Below, piece by piece: positions 36,268-45,351 of a DNA stretch of 64,000 nucleotides (position 1 is its first letter; every line of letters starts with the position of its first letter). The notes beneath the pieces are model-generated. The model made no database searches. It saw nothing but the letters and a program-made list of their open reading frames with translations, and had not been told where the DNA came from. The position numbers and the translations under genes were made by a program. This stretch comes from Deltaproteobacteria bacterium (GTDB lineage: Bacteria > Myxococcota_A > Polyangia > Haliangiales > Haliangiaceae): contig JAHDIH010000003.1 in assembly GCA_020630875.1 (NCBI GenBank), forward strand, positions 458,071-522,070, given 5' to 3'.

Positions 36268-37572
36268 GTGGCTGAAAAAAAACGTAAACGAGCTCAAACC
36301 GAAGCTGCCCTTAAGGACAGAGGTAACCTTTTTGACATCGCTATCCAACAGGTCAATGTTGCAGCTGATGCTGTGAACTTAGACAAGGACGTTCGCGCCA
36401 TTCTTAGCCAACCTAAGAATGAAGTCATCGTTAACTTCCCTGTGCGGATGGATAACAAGAAGTGGAAAATCTTCAAAGGTTACCGGGTCCAACACAACAA
36501 CCTTCTTGGACCTTACAAAGGAGGCATGCGCTACCATCACGAGGCCAACCTGGATGAAATGAAAGCTCTGGCGGCGTGGATGACGTATAAAAGTGCGTTG
36601 CATGACATCCCTTTTGGTGGTGGTAAAGGCGGCGTCAAGTTCGACCCGCGTCAGCATTCGGTAAGCGAGCTTGAAAAAATCACGCGACGTTTCACTCACT
36701 CTCTCGGTAGCAATATTGGGCCAGAGTGGGACATTCCAGCTCCCGACGTCGGCACCAACAGCCAAACCATGGTGTGGATGATGGATACCTACATGAACAT
36801 GGTCGGCCAGACCGTGAAGAACAGCGTGAAACACGTGGTAACCGGTAAGTCCGTTACCTCTGGTGGGTCGTACGGTCGCCAAGAGGCAACCGGTACGGGT
36901 CTCGTTCATTGCATCAGTCACTGGGCCGAGGAAAAAGGCTTCAACCTAGATGGTTGCACCTTTATTGTTCAAGGATTCGGAAACGTAGGCTCCTTCACGG
37001 CACGACTGCTTTCAAAAATGGGAGCCGTGTTAGTCGGAACTGGTGACGCTGGCGGCTATATCGGTAACCCAGAAGGTGTCAATCCCTATAAACTTGGCGA
37101 ACATGTCGCGGCAACAGGTACTGTGGCCGGCTATCGAGGAGCCAAAGAAATATCGCGAGAAGACTTTTTCGGACTTGAAGCCGACATCTTTATCCCAGCG
37201 GCACTAGAACTTGAGATAGGCGAAGCGGAAGCGGAAGCATTAACTTGCAAGCTCGTCGCCGAAGGCGCTAATGGACCTACCTACCCTGCGGCGGAGAAAA
37301 TCATGGAGAAGAAGGGAATCGATGTCATTCCTGACATTCTCGCAAACTCCGGTGGTGTGATCGTTTCTTACTTCGAATGGCTGCAAAACAAGCGATCGGA
37401 GAGATGGGATGCAGAACGCGTCGCAGAACGACTCGCGAAACTAATGAAAGAAACCTACAATAACACCAATACCTTTATGCAACGCAATGGCGTCAACCGA
37501 AGGACTGCTTGTTACGGTATCGGACTCAAGCGATTGCAAACAAGTTACGAAGAGCGCGGAATTTTTCCTTAA
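36268..37572 (+). CDS. gdhA: Glutamate/leucine-type dehydrogenase
   Basis: This 434-residue enzyme reversibly deaminates an amino acid, most likely glutamate to 2-oxoglutarate and ammonia with NAD(P). Family motifs: PYKGGMRYH, GGGKGGVKFDP (catalytic Lys region), DIPAPDVGTN and the Rossmann FGNVGSFTA. Start GTG at 36268 with AAAGGA seven bases upstream. It stands alone, with a terminator at 37593. Confidence 0.9.
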   Translation: MAEKKRKRAQTEAALKDRGNLFDIAIQQVNVAADAVNLDKDVRAILSQPKNEVIVNFPVRMDNKKWKIFKGYRVQHNNLLGPYKGGMRYHHEANLDEMKALAAWMTYKSALHDIPFGGGKGGVKFDPRQHSVSELEKITRRFTHSLGSNIGPEWDIPAPDVGTNSQTMVWMMDTYMNMVGQTVKNSVKHVVTGKSVTSGGSYGRQEATGTGLVHCISHWAEEKGFNLDGCTFIVQGFGNVGSFTARLLSKMGAVLVGTGDAGGYIGNPEGVNPYKLGEHVAATGTVAGYRGAKEISREDFFGLEADIFIPAALELEIGEAEAEALTCKLVAEGANGPTYPAAEKIMEKKGIDVIPDILANSGGVIVSYFEWLQNKRSERWDAERVAERLAKLMKETYNNTNTFMQRNGVNRRTACYGIGLKRLQTSYEERGIFP

Positions 37573-37592
37573 GAAAAAAAGAGTAACCAAGC

Positions 37593-37618
37593 GAAGCGCA
37601 GTATTTTTACTGCGCTTC
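37593..37618. terminator. Bidirectional terminator between gdhA and the thioredoxin gene
   Basis: GAAGCGCAGT and ACTGCGCTTC form a 10-bp stem with a T-rich loop. On the plus strand T follows the stem; the 3' end of the thioredoxin gene lies within the stem. Confidence 0.8.
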
Positions 37619-37984
37619 TTTTTTGCCGAAGAGCCGCTGCAGTAGCGATTTTTTAGGAGCAAGGGACTCTGTAATCATCGCCCTCCAATAGTGAGCTGGC
37701 TTTACTCCTATTGCAGAGTGTAGCGTCTTTGCGCCGCCACCTTCCTCAGGCCTGAGCAGCACTACTGTGGGCATGGAGCGAACGCCAAATGCCGCAGCCA
37801 ATCGCGGAGAGGCGTCGACGTCAACCTTAACGAACCGCACCTGTGGAAACTCTTCTGAAATAGATTCCAATACTGGCGTTAGAACTTTGCACGGGCCGCA
37901 CCACGTCGCGAAAAAGTCGACCAAGACAGGAGCATCGCCATCTGCAAGAAAAGCGTCAAAGTTCGATTCGGTCAGAAGTTTCAT
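37607..37984 (-). CDS. trxA: Thioredoxin
   Basis: This roughly 125-residue protein has the redox site FFATWCGPCK and the cis-Pro motif SMPTVVLL. The fold order is standard. It extends about 20 residues beyond typical Trx with a basic tail (SLLQRLFGKKEA). I used the ATG at 37984; a GTG 18 bases upstream is possible. It reduces disulphides in the cytoplasm. The gene stands alone, convergent with gdhA. Confidence 0.9.
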   Translation of the reverse strand: MKLLTESNFDAFLADGDAPVLVDFFATWCGPCKVLTPVLESISEEFPQVRFVKVDVDASPRLAAAFGVRSMPTVVLLRPEEGGGAKTLHSAIGVKPAHYWRAMITESLAPKKSLLQRLFGKKEAQ

Positions 37985-38186
37985 AACGGTAATGTAATCC
38001 ACCCAGCGTCGACCGCCTAGCAGCTTGAGCTACCTCCACATAAAATGCGGCCTGGTCGTTGCTAGATTGGAATGCTTGACCAAAAACGTTCACACCAACA
38101 ACCCACATGTACAATAAAACTTACAGCTGTATACTCACATTACAGTAAATTGCTTCATAAATAACTGAAATCACGTAGACGCACTG

Positions 38187-38202
38187 TGGCATGAGACTTG
38201 CT
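38187..38202 (+). promoter_or_regulatory. Sigma-54 promoter of the YegP-repeat lipoprotein
   Basis: TGGCATGAGACTTGCT has the -24 GG and -12 GC with the required 10-base spacing. It lies 38 bases before the start codon at 38240, with AAGGAAT as ribosome site. A sigma-54 activator gene is nearby at 39073-40542. Confidence 0.7.
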
Positions 38203-38239
38203 CTATTAACAAGCATCTAAACAAACCAAGGAATCTATC

Positions 38240-38995
38240 ATGCTACTCAAATCATCAATCATTCTTCTTCTATCTGTTTCTGCTGCTTGCGGTGTTGAAT
38301 CTGGCCACGAGCAAGTTGGCTCCACTGGCGCTGAAATTTCAGGCCGTCCCTATGTGGAACTATTCAAAGGGGAAAGCGAGTACCACTTCAACGTAATCGC
38401 AGCGAATCACCAAATTATTCTTTCATCGCAAGGCTACCAGTCAAGAACTAGTGCTCTATCTGGACTTCTCTCCGTAATGAAAAACGCGGAAGACGAAGGA
38501 CAATACAAAGTTCTTGAAGCCAAAAACGGAGAGTACTACTTCAACCTTGTAGCGAAGAACCACAAAATCATCGGAACATCTGAGATGTACTCCACTAAAA
38601 GCAATGCAGTCCGAGGGACCAAAGCCGTAAAGCGAGCAAGCACAGCCTACGCTGACTTTATGGAAGAACGAACTGGAGCTCGTTTCGATGTATTCGCCGG
38701 AGAAAACGGAAAGCACTACTTCAACCTGCATGCGAAAAATGGAGAGGTCGTACTTTCTTCGCAAGGCTACTCAAGCAAAGCATCTGCAATGAACGGCACG
38801 TTCTCGGTCTACGACAATGGTCAAGACGCTGCTAACTTCGAAGTAAAGCAGGCTTCCAACGGTCAATATTACGTAAATCTCGTAGCAGGAAATGGGCAGG
38901 TTATCGCTACAAGCGAACTGTACGTAACTAAGGGCAATGCTAAGCGTGCCGCTGAGGGAATCGCTAATCTTCTACCATCTGTAGAGCTTCTCTAA
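38240..38995 (+). CDS. Lipoprotein with four YegP (DUF1508) repeats
   Basis: This 251-residue protein has lipobox LSVSAACGV. Four roughly 44-residue repeats follow (about 37-80, 88-132, 148-192, 199-243), each with the pattern of a two-strand hairpin plus helix: YHFNVIAANHQII, YYFNLVAKNHKII, YFNLHAKNGEVV, YVNLVAGNGQVI. DUF1508 domains are small folds usually in one or two copies, of unknown role; four in a lipoprotein suggests a surface binding module. It is transcribed from a perfect sigma-54 promoter. A terminator follows. Confidence 0.8.
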   Translation: MLLKSSIILLLSVSAACGVESGHEQVGSTGAEISGRPYVELFKGESEYHFNVIAANHQIILSSQGYQSRTSALSGLLSVMKNAEDEGQYKVLEAKNGEYYFNLVAKNHKIIGTSEMYSTKSNAVRGTKAVKRASTAYADFMEERTGARFDVFAGENGKHYFNLHAKNGEVVLSSQGYSSKASAMNGTFSVYDNGQDAANFEVKQASNGQYYVNLVAGNGQVIATSELYVTKGNAKRAAEGIANLLPSVELL

Positions 38996-39014
38996 TCACA
39001 GCTCCGTTAATCTC

Positions 39015-39051
39015 AAATGGCCGGCGCATTGTAATGATGTGGCGGCCATTT
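39015..39051. terminator. Bidirectional hairpin after the YegP lipoprotein gene
   Basis: AAATGGCCG / CGGCCATTT form a 9-bp stem with a 19-base loop and a T-run. It lies between convergent genes. Confidence 0.6.
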
Positions 39052-39072
39052 TGGTCTGGCCATCCATGAATA

Positions 39073-40542
39073 TCAGTTGACCGATGCTACTTTTTCTACA
39101 GCAACATCATACTTTTTGAGTAACTTATAGAACGTCACGCGATTCACCTCCGCAATTTTGGCGGCGGCAGACACATTTCCTTTCGTTTGTTTCAACAACG
39201 CCAGTAAGTAGTCCTTCTCGTTAGCAGCCAGCCAACTTTCTCTCATCTCACGCAACGGTCGGAGTGTGGACGGCGGCGGCTCGCTTCTGTGTGTAGCTAC
39301 TGACGTAAACTTTTCTGGTAAGTCGGCGGCGGTGATTCTTCCGCCGTTGGCCATAATTACGGCATGCTCAATTGAGTTTTTTAGCTCACGAACGTTCCCT
39401 GGAAAATTGTAGTCCATAAGCGCACCTACTACGCCTTCTTCGATCTCCGGCAATGGTAGTCCATGCCGCTCTGCAGCCTGTGCGACAAAAATCTTTGCCA
39501 TCACCGGAACGTTATCTTTGTAGTCTCTCAACGGCGGTAAGGTAACCGATACCACACTAAGGCGAAAATAGAGATCTGCGCGGAACGTTCCCCTCTCGGA
39601 CATCTTTGCCAAGTTTCGATTCGTAGCGCATACCAATCGAACGTCGACACGTTTAGCCGGCTTGTTGGATCCAAGTTGCTGGATTTCGCCCTGTTCTACA
39701 GCACGCAATACTTTAGCCTGCAACATTAGCGGAAGTTCCCCCACCTCATCGAGAAACAACGTCCCACCATCAGCTTTTGCAAACTCCCCCTGCTTGTCGT
39801 ACGTCGCGCCAGTAAAGGCTCCCTTTTTGTGACCAAACAGCACGCTCTCGAGCATGTTCTCAGGTATCGCAGCGCAGTTGACGGTAACGTAGGGCTTATT
39901 GCGACGCTTACTGTTAAAGTGGATGGCTCTCGAAATAAGGTCTTTTCCCGTTCCACTTTCACCGTGGACCAACACAGGAGCAAGAGTCGGTGCGGCTCGC
40001 TCTATTCTGCGTTCCACTTCTGACCACGCGGGAGACATACCTTTAATCAAAAAGGGTTGTCCGGTGGTCATTCTGCTAATCTTATCTAATTGTTGGCGTC
40101 GTAATAACTTTCCAGCGATGGCGCCTATTTCTATCAGCAGCGCAGCATCGGTAGTAGAAAACTTGTTGAGTCTTGGAGACGACAAAGCCACGACACCAAT
40201 CGCCTTAAATTGGTACCGTATGGGAACGGCGACGATTGACTTAACCGAGAGCAAGTACGGAGTGTAGTTTTCGTCACTTCCTGTGTCATTGCACAGATAA
40301 GGTTCGTTACTATCAAAGGTAACCGCAGCAATTCCCGCACGCTTAGGCAAGATGCGTGGAATGCGGACCTCAAGATTCTCTACAAGATTGACTACGGGAA
40401 TCAAGTCTCCATCTTCGTTGGGAACAAAAATGGCCCCGCTCACGACATTAACAGCCTCCGCAGCTACCCTAAGAAAAGTCAGTTCAAGCTCGCGAGGTTC
40501 CGCCTCATGCAGTCTTCTTTCAATTTGCTCTAAATCCAACAT
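39073..40542 (-). CDS. Sigma-54 interaction transcriptional activator (GAF-AAA-Fis)
   Basis: This 489-residue protein has a GAF sensor domain (about 15-140), an AAA+ sigma-54 activation domain (about 160-385) and a Fis-type helix-turn-helix at the C-terminus (GNVSAAAKIAEVNRVTFYKLL). Walker A: GESGTGKDLIS; sigma-54 contact loop GAFTGA; Walker B: TLFLDEVGELP. It should open sigma-54 promoters, with a ligand sensed by GAF. It starts at the ATG at 40542, and the stop of the VIT/vWA gene is 7 bases upstream, so the two may be co-transcribed. The sigma-54 promoter at 38187 is a plausible target. Confidence 0.9.
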   Translation of the reverse strand: MLDLEQIERRLHEAEPRELELTFLRVAAEAVNVVSGAIFVPNEDGDLIPVVNLVENLEVRIPRILPKRAGIAAVTFDSNEPYLCNDTGSDENYTPYLLSVKSIVAVPIRYQFKAIGVVALSSPRLNKFSTTDAALLIEIGAIAGKLLRRQQLDKISRMTTGQPFLIKGMSPAWSEVERRIERAAPTLAPVLVHGESGTGKDLISRAIHFNSKRRNKPYVTVNCAAIPENMLESVLFGHKKGAFTGATYDKQGEFAKADGGTLFLDEVGELPLMLQAKVLRAVEQGEIQQLGSNKPAKRVDVRLVCATNRNLAKMSERGTFRADLYFRLSVVSVTLPPLRDYKDNVPVMAKIFVAQAAERHGLPLPEIEEGVVGALMDYNFPGNVRELKNSIEHAVIMANGGRITAADLPEKFTSVATHRSEPPPSTLRPLREMRESWLAANEKDYLLALLKQTKGNVSAAAKIAEVNRVTFYKLLKKYDVAVEKVASVN

Positions 40543-40549
40543 CTTCAGG

Positions 40550-42853
40550 CTATCTGGACACTGGCAAGATTTCAAGTTCGTGCTCTTTGTCCCCTTGAAA
40601 CATAGTGTGAGATGGCAGCATCACTTTCCACAACTCAGTCGATATACAACCCGTTTCTGATACCAAACGAACATCAGCAATCTCGGTGTCGTTGGTCTCT
40701 ACTATCGCTTTGGTTCGCTTAGTTACGCCACAGCGTTTTGAAATTCGTCTTGCAAGCTTTTTCCAGTCGAACGGCGGCGGAGAAAAGCGCCCACCTAGCC
40801 CGCTCAATCTACCTCCTCCTGCTCCAAAACCTGATCCTGACCCTCTCAAAATTCCGTCGGTCGAAGGACGAACGCCAGGTTCTACGGCTAAATAGGAGGT
40901 AACAGGAGAGACAGCCTTGCCATACATCGCAACGACAAATTTTTCTGCATCCGTCAAAGGTTCGTAGAGATCATGAGAAAAAACGAACCCAGCAGTAGCA
41001 ACGTTTAGGCGCTCTTCTTCTTTGGCAGAGAAAGAGACTTCTCTTGTCCAAAGTTGCCCCGAGAGTCTCACTTCATTATCTGCTTGCTTGAGCGCTTCCA
41101 TTTTTCTGATTCCTTGTCCTTCAGATATCGAATCCTCCTGACGCTTTCCATTGAACAAGACGTTATCGATTCGATTAGGACGAACCAAGTATTCTGCTTC
41201 ATCATTAAGATGAGTGGTTCTCGCAAGAGAAAGTCCATCCACGTTGACTACGACTCCACCGGTCAACGTGGACAGGGAGTAGAGACGATGCTTGTCGTTG
41301 CGCGTGATTGCGAAGTCTGACTGCAAGCCTCCCACTTGAGCCACATGCACCACCACGCCCCCCATCCCGCGCAAAGCTTGCGTTACTTTCGCCGTCTTCC
41401 AGCGTGTTCTAAGTCGATTGTCGGTAAACGCCACAATGTGCCTACTACCTATTTCTCTAGCGAGAACCCTTTTTGCTTTATTGAGTCCCCGATCGAGAAA
41501 GCTGCCGTTAGCTGGAACTAGCTTTCCACTTTTTCGCAGACTCTTCACGTGCGCATCGAATTGATTCGCAGCCAGAAATGAATCAGACGTTGCAATGGCG
41601 CGTCGGTCATACAAAACAATCTCAAATTGCGCTTTCGGAGCATTGGCAAGATAAGCTTTCGCAAGTCGAAGCTGAGCGTCAACACCTTCTTGCTTCATCG
41701 TGCGAGACCGGTCGATCACAAAGACCACTCGGTGCTTTCTAGCCAACTTCGACAGTTCGCTCGAAGCGTCGAATTCTATTCGCTGAAAATGTTTATTTTC
41801 AACAAGATCGACTTTGCCAAAGCGCAAGTTTGAATACTTGCTTCGCTTGTTTGCAATCTTGATGGTTGCTCGCGAGCCCCCTCCTTCAGAAGGTTGTGGA
41901 ATATAGTACTTTTTCTTGTGGGTTCGCTTTGTGCCTGCAAATTTTACGGTCCACTCTTCTATTGTGCCGCTATCCCACGGATGGTTGTCTCGCACCAACA
42001 AATGCCATCTGCCATTCACGCTCTTGACATCTTGCAGCTCAAACGTTTGGTCTAGGTCGTTATCGTCAGATGTCATGTCTCCTTCGGATAAACTATGTTG
42101 GTCACCAGCAGGATCTATCACGGTCAATTCTAGGTCACTTGCCCACGTATGCTTTGCTTGAACTCTTACAGAAACGTTTTTTGCCTGCTTTGTCGTACTA
42201 ACCTGCATTGGAACGACTAGCAGGTAGGGATCAGAGAAACCTAACTTTGTTGCGAGCTTGCTCGGCTTTTTCTGAGACAACAAGAAGTTGCCATTCACTA
42301 TCGAATCATCGACGACCACCGTCCTGTGCCCTTTGACTCCTACCTTTGGTTTAGCCAAGCCTTTGCTTTGTCTTGGATAGGAGACCAGGTACTGTCCATC
42401 TTCATACTCTGTGGGAATGGTGAGTGTGTATTCTATAGTAGACGTCTTTCCAGAGAAGATGGGAAAGACTCGTAACGCCAACTGATCCGTCCATTCCCAG
42501 TAAAGAAGCGCTGGATCCATAGGCCTACTCGGTCCTAGGCCAGTAAGCTCGCGATAGAGTTCCTCGGCTTTCCTGGCGTGCATAAGCTCGCCTTTAAACC
42601 ACTGATTCTTGCCTTTAATTCTTAACCCCGTAGCTACTGCGCCACTTGGAAGAACAATGTCCAGCGTCGCCTCGTCTGTTTTCTTCCCATGATTCTTAAA
42701 CGTGCGCTGTACAGTAGCGGTGGCTAGTCCGTTCACCACCGAGATGGAAACTCTATGACTAACCTCGGTCAACCGCTGATTGCGCGTAGACCGTAGGGAG
42801 TCGGCAATGGTAGTCAATGGGAGGCTGCACAGGAGAAGAACTACGATCCGCAT
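40550..42853 (-). CDS. VIT-domain / P-domain / vWA exported protein
   Basis: This 767-residue exported protein starts with a signal peptide (MRIVVLLLCSLPLTTIADS). A VIT domain covers residues about 25-175. A proprotein-convertase P-type domain follows (about 205-310: SVRVQAKHTWASDLELTVI, WHLLVRDNHPWDSGTIEEW). The vWA domain begins at about residue 370, with the metal motif VIDRSRTM (DxSxT instead of DxSxS). A Gly-rich tract lies near residues 675-695. VIT-vWA pairs occur in inter-alpha-trypsin-inhibitor-like proteins; inserting a P domain is unusual. Likely a surface protein for adhesion or matrix interactions. It precedes the sigma-54 activator. Confidence 0.75.
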   Translation of the reverse strand: MRIVVLLLCSLPLTTIADSLRSTRNQRLTEVSHRVSISVVNGLATATVQRTFKNHGKKTDEATLDIVLPSGAVATGLRIKGKNQWFKGELMHARKAEELYRELTGLGPSRPMDPALLYWEWTDQLALRVFPIFSGKTSTIEYTLTIPTEYEDGQYLVSYPRQSKGLAKPKVGVKGHRTVVVDDSIVNGNFLLSQKKPSKLATKLGFSDPYLLVVPMQVSTTKQAKNVSVRVQAKHTWASDLELTVIDPAGDQHSLSEGDMTSDDNDLDQTFELQDVKSVNGRWHLLVRDNHPWDSGTIEEWTVKFAGTKRTHKKKYYIPQPSEGGGSRATIKIANKRSKYSNLRFGKVDLVENKHFQRIEFDASSELSKLARKHRVVFVIDRSRTMKQEGVDAQLRLAKAYLANAPKAQFEIVLYDRRAIATSDSFLAANQFDAHVKSLRKSGKLVPANGSFLDRGLNKAKRVLAREIGSRHIVAFTDNRLRTRWKTAKVTQALRGMGGVVVHVAQVGGLQSDFAITRNDKHRLYSLSTLTGGVVVNVDGLSLARTTHLNDEAEYLVRPNRIDNVLFNGKRQEDSISEGQGIRKMEALKQADNEVRLSGQLWTREVSFSAKEEERLNVATAGFVFSHDLYEPLTDAEKFVVAMYGKAVSPVTSYLAVEPGVRPSTDGILRGSGSGFGAGGGRLSGLGGRFSPPPFDWKKLARRISKRCGVTKRTKAIVETNDTEIADVRLVSETGCISTELWKVMLPSHTMFQGDKEHELEILPVSR

Positions 42854-42917
42854 ATTAGAAGGACACCTACTTCGCAGAAAGGTTTCAAGTTAAGTGAAAT
42901 TACGCTAAGTATTCACT

Positions 42918-44225
42918 ATGAAGATTTCCGTTTTCTGGTTTCGCAGAGACCTAAGAACCAAAGACAATGCCGGACTCTTTCATGCACTGACTTCTAGTCA
43001 GAACCCGGTTTTACCGCTGTTCATCTTCGACAAGGACATTCTAACCGGGCTTCCCAAACACGACGCCAGGGTAACTTTCATCTACGACGCAATCGAAACG
43101 CTGCATCGAGAGTTAAAGGGCCAGCTGAAAGTAGCGATTGGGACGCCATCGTCAGTGTTCAAACAATTAGCTTCTGAGTACGAAATTGAAACCGTCTATA
43201 CGAACACCGACTATGAACCCAAAGCGATAGAGCGAGACGACACCATTGCTGCTCTGCTGGAATCCAAAGGTGCTGAACTAAAGCAATTCAAAGACCATGT
43301 CATTTTTGAAAAGCTGGAAATATGCAAAAAGGATGGGTCTCCCTACACGGTATTTACTCCCTATAAGAAACGCTGGCTTGCTGAAATGCAAAAACAATCT
43401 TTGGCACCAGCAAAGAGTTTTTCAAGTCGCAAACATTTGAACAAAATTGCCTCGCTCCAATTTCCTCTTCCGACATTAGAGTCTATTGGTTTCACGCGTA
43501 GCGACCTAGCTATTCCACCACCGAGCGTTCCACGAAAACTAATCAAAGGATACGAACAAACCAGAGACTACCCCGCACTAAATGGTACCAGTCGCTTGGG
43601 AATCCATTTTAGATTTGGAACTATTAGCATCAGAGAGAAAGTTCGGGGCGCCTCGGAACTAAGCTCCGTTTATTTAAGCGAACTAATTTGGCGCGACTTC
43701 TACAGCCAAATCCTCGCCAATTTTCCTCATGTTGCTAAGGAAGCTTTCCGAGCTAAGTATCGCAACATTCCTTGGAAAAACGACAAAGAAGAGTTTCGAC
43801 TTTGGTGCGAAGGAACCACTGGCTATCCCTTAGTCGATGCAGGAATGAGAGAATTAAACCAAACCGGACATATGCACAATAGAGTTAGAATGGTCACGGC
43901 ATCATTTTTGACGAAGCATTTGCTCATTGACTGGCGGTGGGGAGAGGCATACTTTGCATCCAAGCTTCTGGACTTTGACCTCGCGAGCAACAATGGAGGA
44001 TGGCAATGGGCTGCCGGCTGTGGCACTGATGCTGCACCATACTTTCGAATTTTCAACCCAGCGCTCCAGCTCAAACGATTTGACAAAGAGAAAATCTACG
44101 TCAAAAAATGGGTTCCTGAGCATGGCACCGATTCGTACCCGGCTCCTATAGTAGACCATCCTTTTGCACGGCAACGGTGTCTTGAAGTCTATAAAACCGC
44201 AATCAATCTAAGCGATGACTTGTAG
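42918..44225 (+). CDS. phrB: Deoxyribodipyrimidine photolyase
   Basis: This 435-residue enzyme repairs UV-induced pyrimidine dimers with light and FAD. Motifs: FWFRRDLRTKDN at the N-terminus, EYEIETVYTNTDYEP, LIWRDFYSQ, and the FAD domain segments GYPLVDAGMRELNQTGHMHNR and DFDLASNNGGWQW. Class I CPD photolyase length is right. The 3' end overlaps the convergent rlmN by 18 bases. Confidence 0.93.
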   Translation: MKISVFWFRRDLRTKDNAGLFHALTSSQNPVLPLFIFDKDILTGLPKHDARVTFIYDAIETLHRELKGQLKVAIGTPSSVFKQLASEYEIETVYTNTDYEPKAIERDDTIAALLESKGAELKQFKDHVIFEKLEICKKDGSPYTVFTPYKKRWLAEMQKQSLAPAKSFSSRKHLNKIASLQFPLPTLESIGFTRSDLAIPPPSVPRKLIKGYEQTRDYPALNGTSRLGIHFRFGTISIREKVRGASELSSVYLSELIWRDFYSQILANFPHVAKEAFRAKYRNIPWKNDKEEFRLWCEGTTGYPLVDAGMRELNQTGHMHNRVRMVTASFLTKHLLIDWRWGEAYFASKLLDFDLASNNGGWQWAAGCGTDAAPYFRIFNPALQLKRFDKEKIYVKKWVPEHGTDSYPAPIVDHPFARQRCLEVYKTAINLSDDL

Positions 44226-45272
44226 TTTTTTACGGTTGGCAAGCTGCCCGCACGCTGCCGCAATATCATCTCCGCGAGGACGACGAATGTAGGTAGCAAG
44301 TCCCGCGGCTCGTGTAGCCTTCTGAAACTCATCTATGGCTTCCTCGGTCGGTCTTTTAAAAGGTGCTAGAGGATGCGGATTGAATGGAATGACGTTTAAC
44401 TTGGCTTTGACACCATGAAGCAATCGAACCACTCGCTTTGCGTCTTCCAAAGAGTCGTTCACTCCAGCTAAAAGTACGTATTCGAACGTGATATTTCTTC
44501 GATTGGCGAGCGGATAGCGCTTTAACATCGTTAGCAATTTGTCGATATCGTATTTACGATTGACTGGCATAATTTCATTGCGGACTAAGTCGTTACTCGC
44601 ATTTAACGAAATGGCAATATTCGGGTTAACCCTTGGATCGTTACCTAATTTCTCGATTGCTGGAACAAGTCCCACAGACGACACAGTGATACGTCGGGAT
44701 GAAAGATCCAGACCTCGTTGGTCAGAAATTAGCTCAATGGATCTAACCACGTTTTCGTAGTTGTGAAGCGGCTCTCCCATCCCCATATATACAATATTCG
44801 TGAGACGTCGCCCTTCATCATGTTCATTTAGGATCTCAACACCTTGATAAACTTGAGCCACGATTTCTGAAGCCCGCAAGTTTCGTTTCAGTCCGAGTTT
44901 CGCCGTAGCGCAAAAAGTGCACCCCATCGCGCAGCCGACCTGTGAAGAAATGCACATTGTAGTCTTGTCGCCGTCCGGAATTAGTACGGATTCTATGGCC
45001 TGATCGTCTGAGGTCATGAACTGCAGCTTGCGGGTACCATCGACAGATACTTGCATTTCATCTAGCGTCAGTCGCTCGATGTACGTTTTCGATGCGAGAA
45101 GCTCTCGAAAAGAACTGGAAAGGTTCGACATATCAGCAACAGAGTTCACTCTCTTGATATGCAGCCAATCCCAAAGCTGCCTTCCTCGATACTTCTTTTC
45201 ACCGCACTCTAAAGCGAGAGCTGTTAGCTCTTCTTCGCTCAAGGTAAGCAAATCTATTTTCTCGAGAGACAC
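44208..45272 (-). CDS. rlmN: Dual-specificity RNA methyltransferase RlmN
   Basis: This 354-residue radical SAM enzyme methylates adenine C2 in 23S rRNA and some tRNAs. The radical SAM triad is GCAMGCTFCATAK; the two methyl-carrier cysteines are in TMCISSQVG and in the C-terminal IAAACGQL. The start is GTG at 45272 (MSLEKIDLLTLS). It is separate from the upstream unknown lipoprotein gene by about 80 bases. Confidence 0.95.
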   Translation of the reverse strand: MSLEKIDLLTLSEEELTALALECGEKKYRGRQLWDWLHIKRVNSVADMSNLSSSFRELLASKTYIERLTLDEMQVSVDGTRKLQFMTSDDQAIESVLIPDGDKTTMCISSQVGCAMGCTFCATAKLGLKRNLRASEIVAQVYQGVEILNEHDEGRRLTNIVYMGMGEPLHNYENVVRSIELISDQRGLDLSSRRITVSSVGLVPAIEKLGNDPRVNPNIAISLNASNDLVRNEIMPVNRKYDIDKLLTMLKRYPLANRRNITFEYVLLAGVNDSLEDAKRVVRLLHGVKAKLNVIPFNPHPLAPFKRPTEEAIDEFQKATRAAGLATYIRRPRGDDIAAACGQLANRKKLQVIA

Positions 45273-45351
45273 GACGTATTTCTAGCACGTATTTGGAAGA
45301 ATTTTCACCAATTTAATGAGTTGGAAGTGACTGAATTTACTAAACTTAACC

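Noticed and set aside
38003..38186. Palindromic AT-rich elements (ACATGT, ACAGCTGT) before the sigma-54 promoter
   Set aside because: Could be activator sites, but each is too short and not clearly repeated to be reported as a feature.
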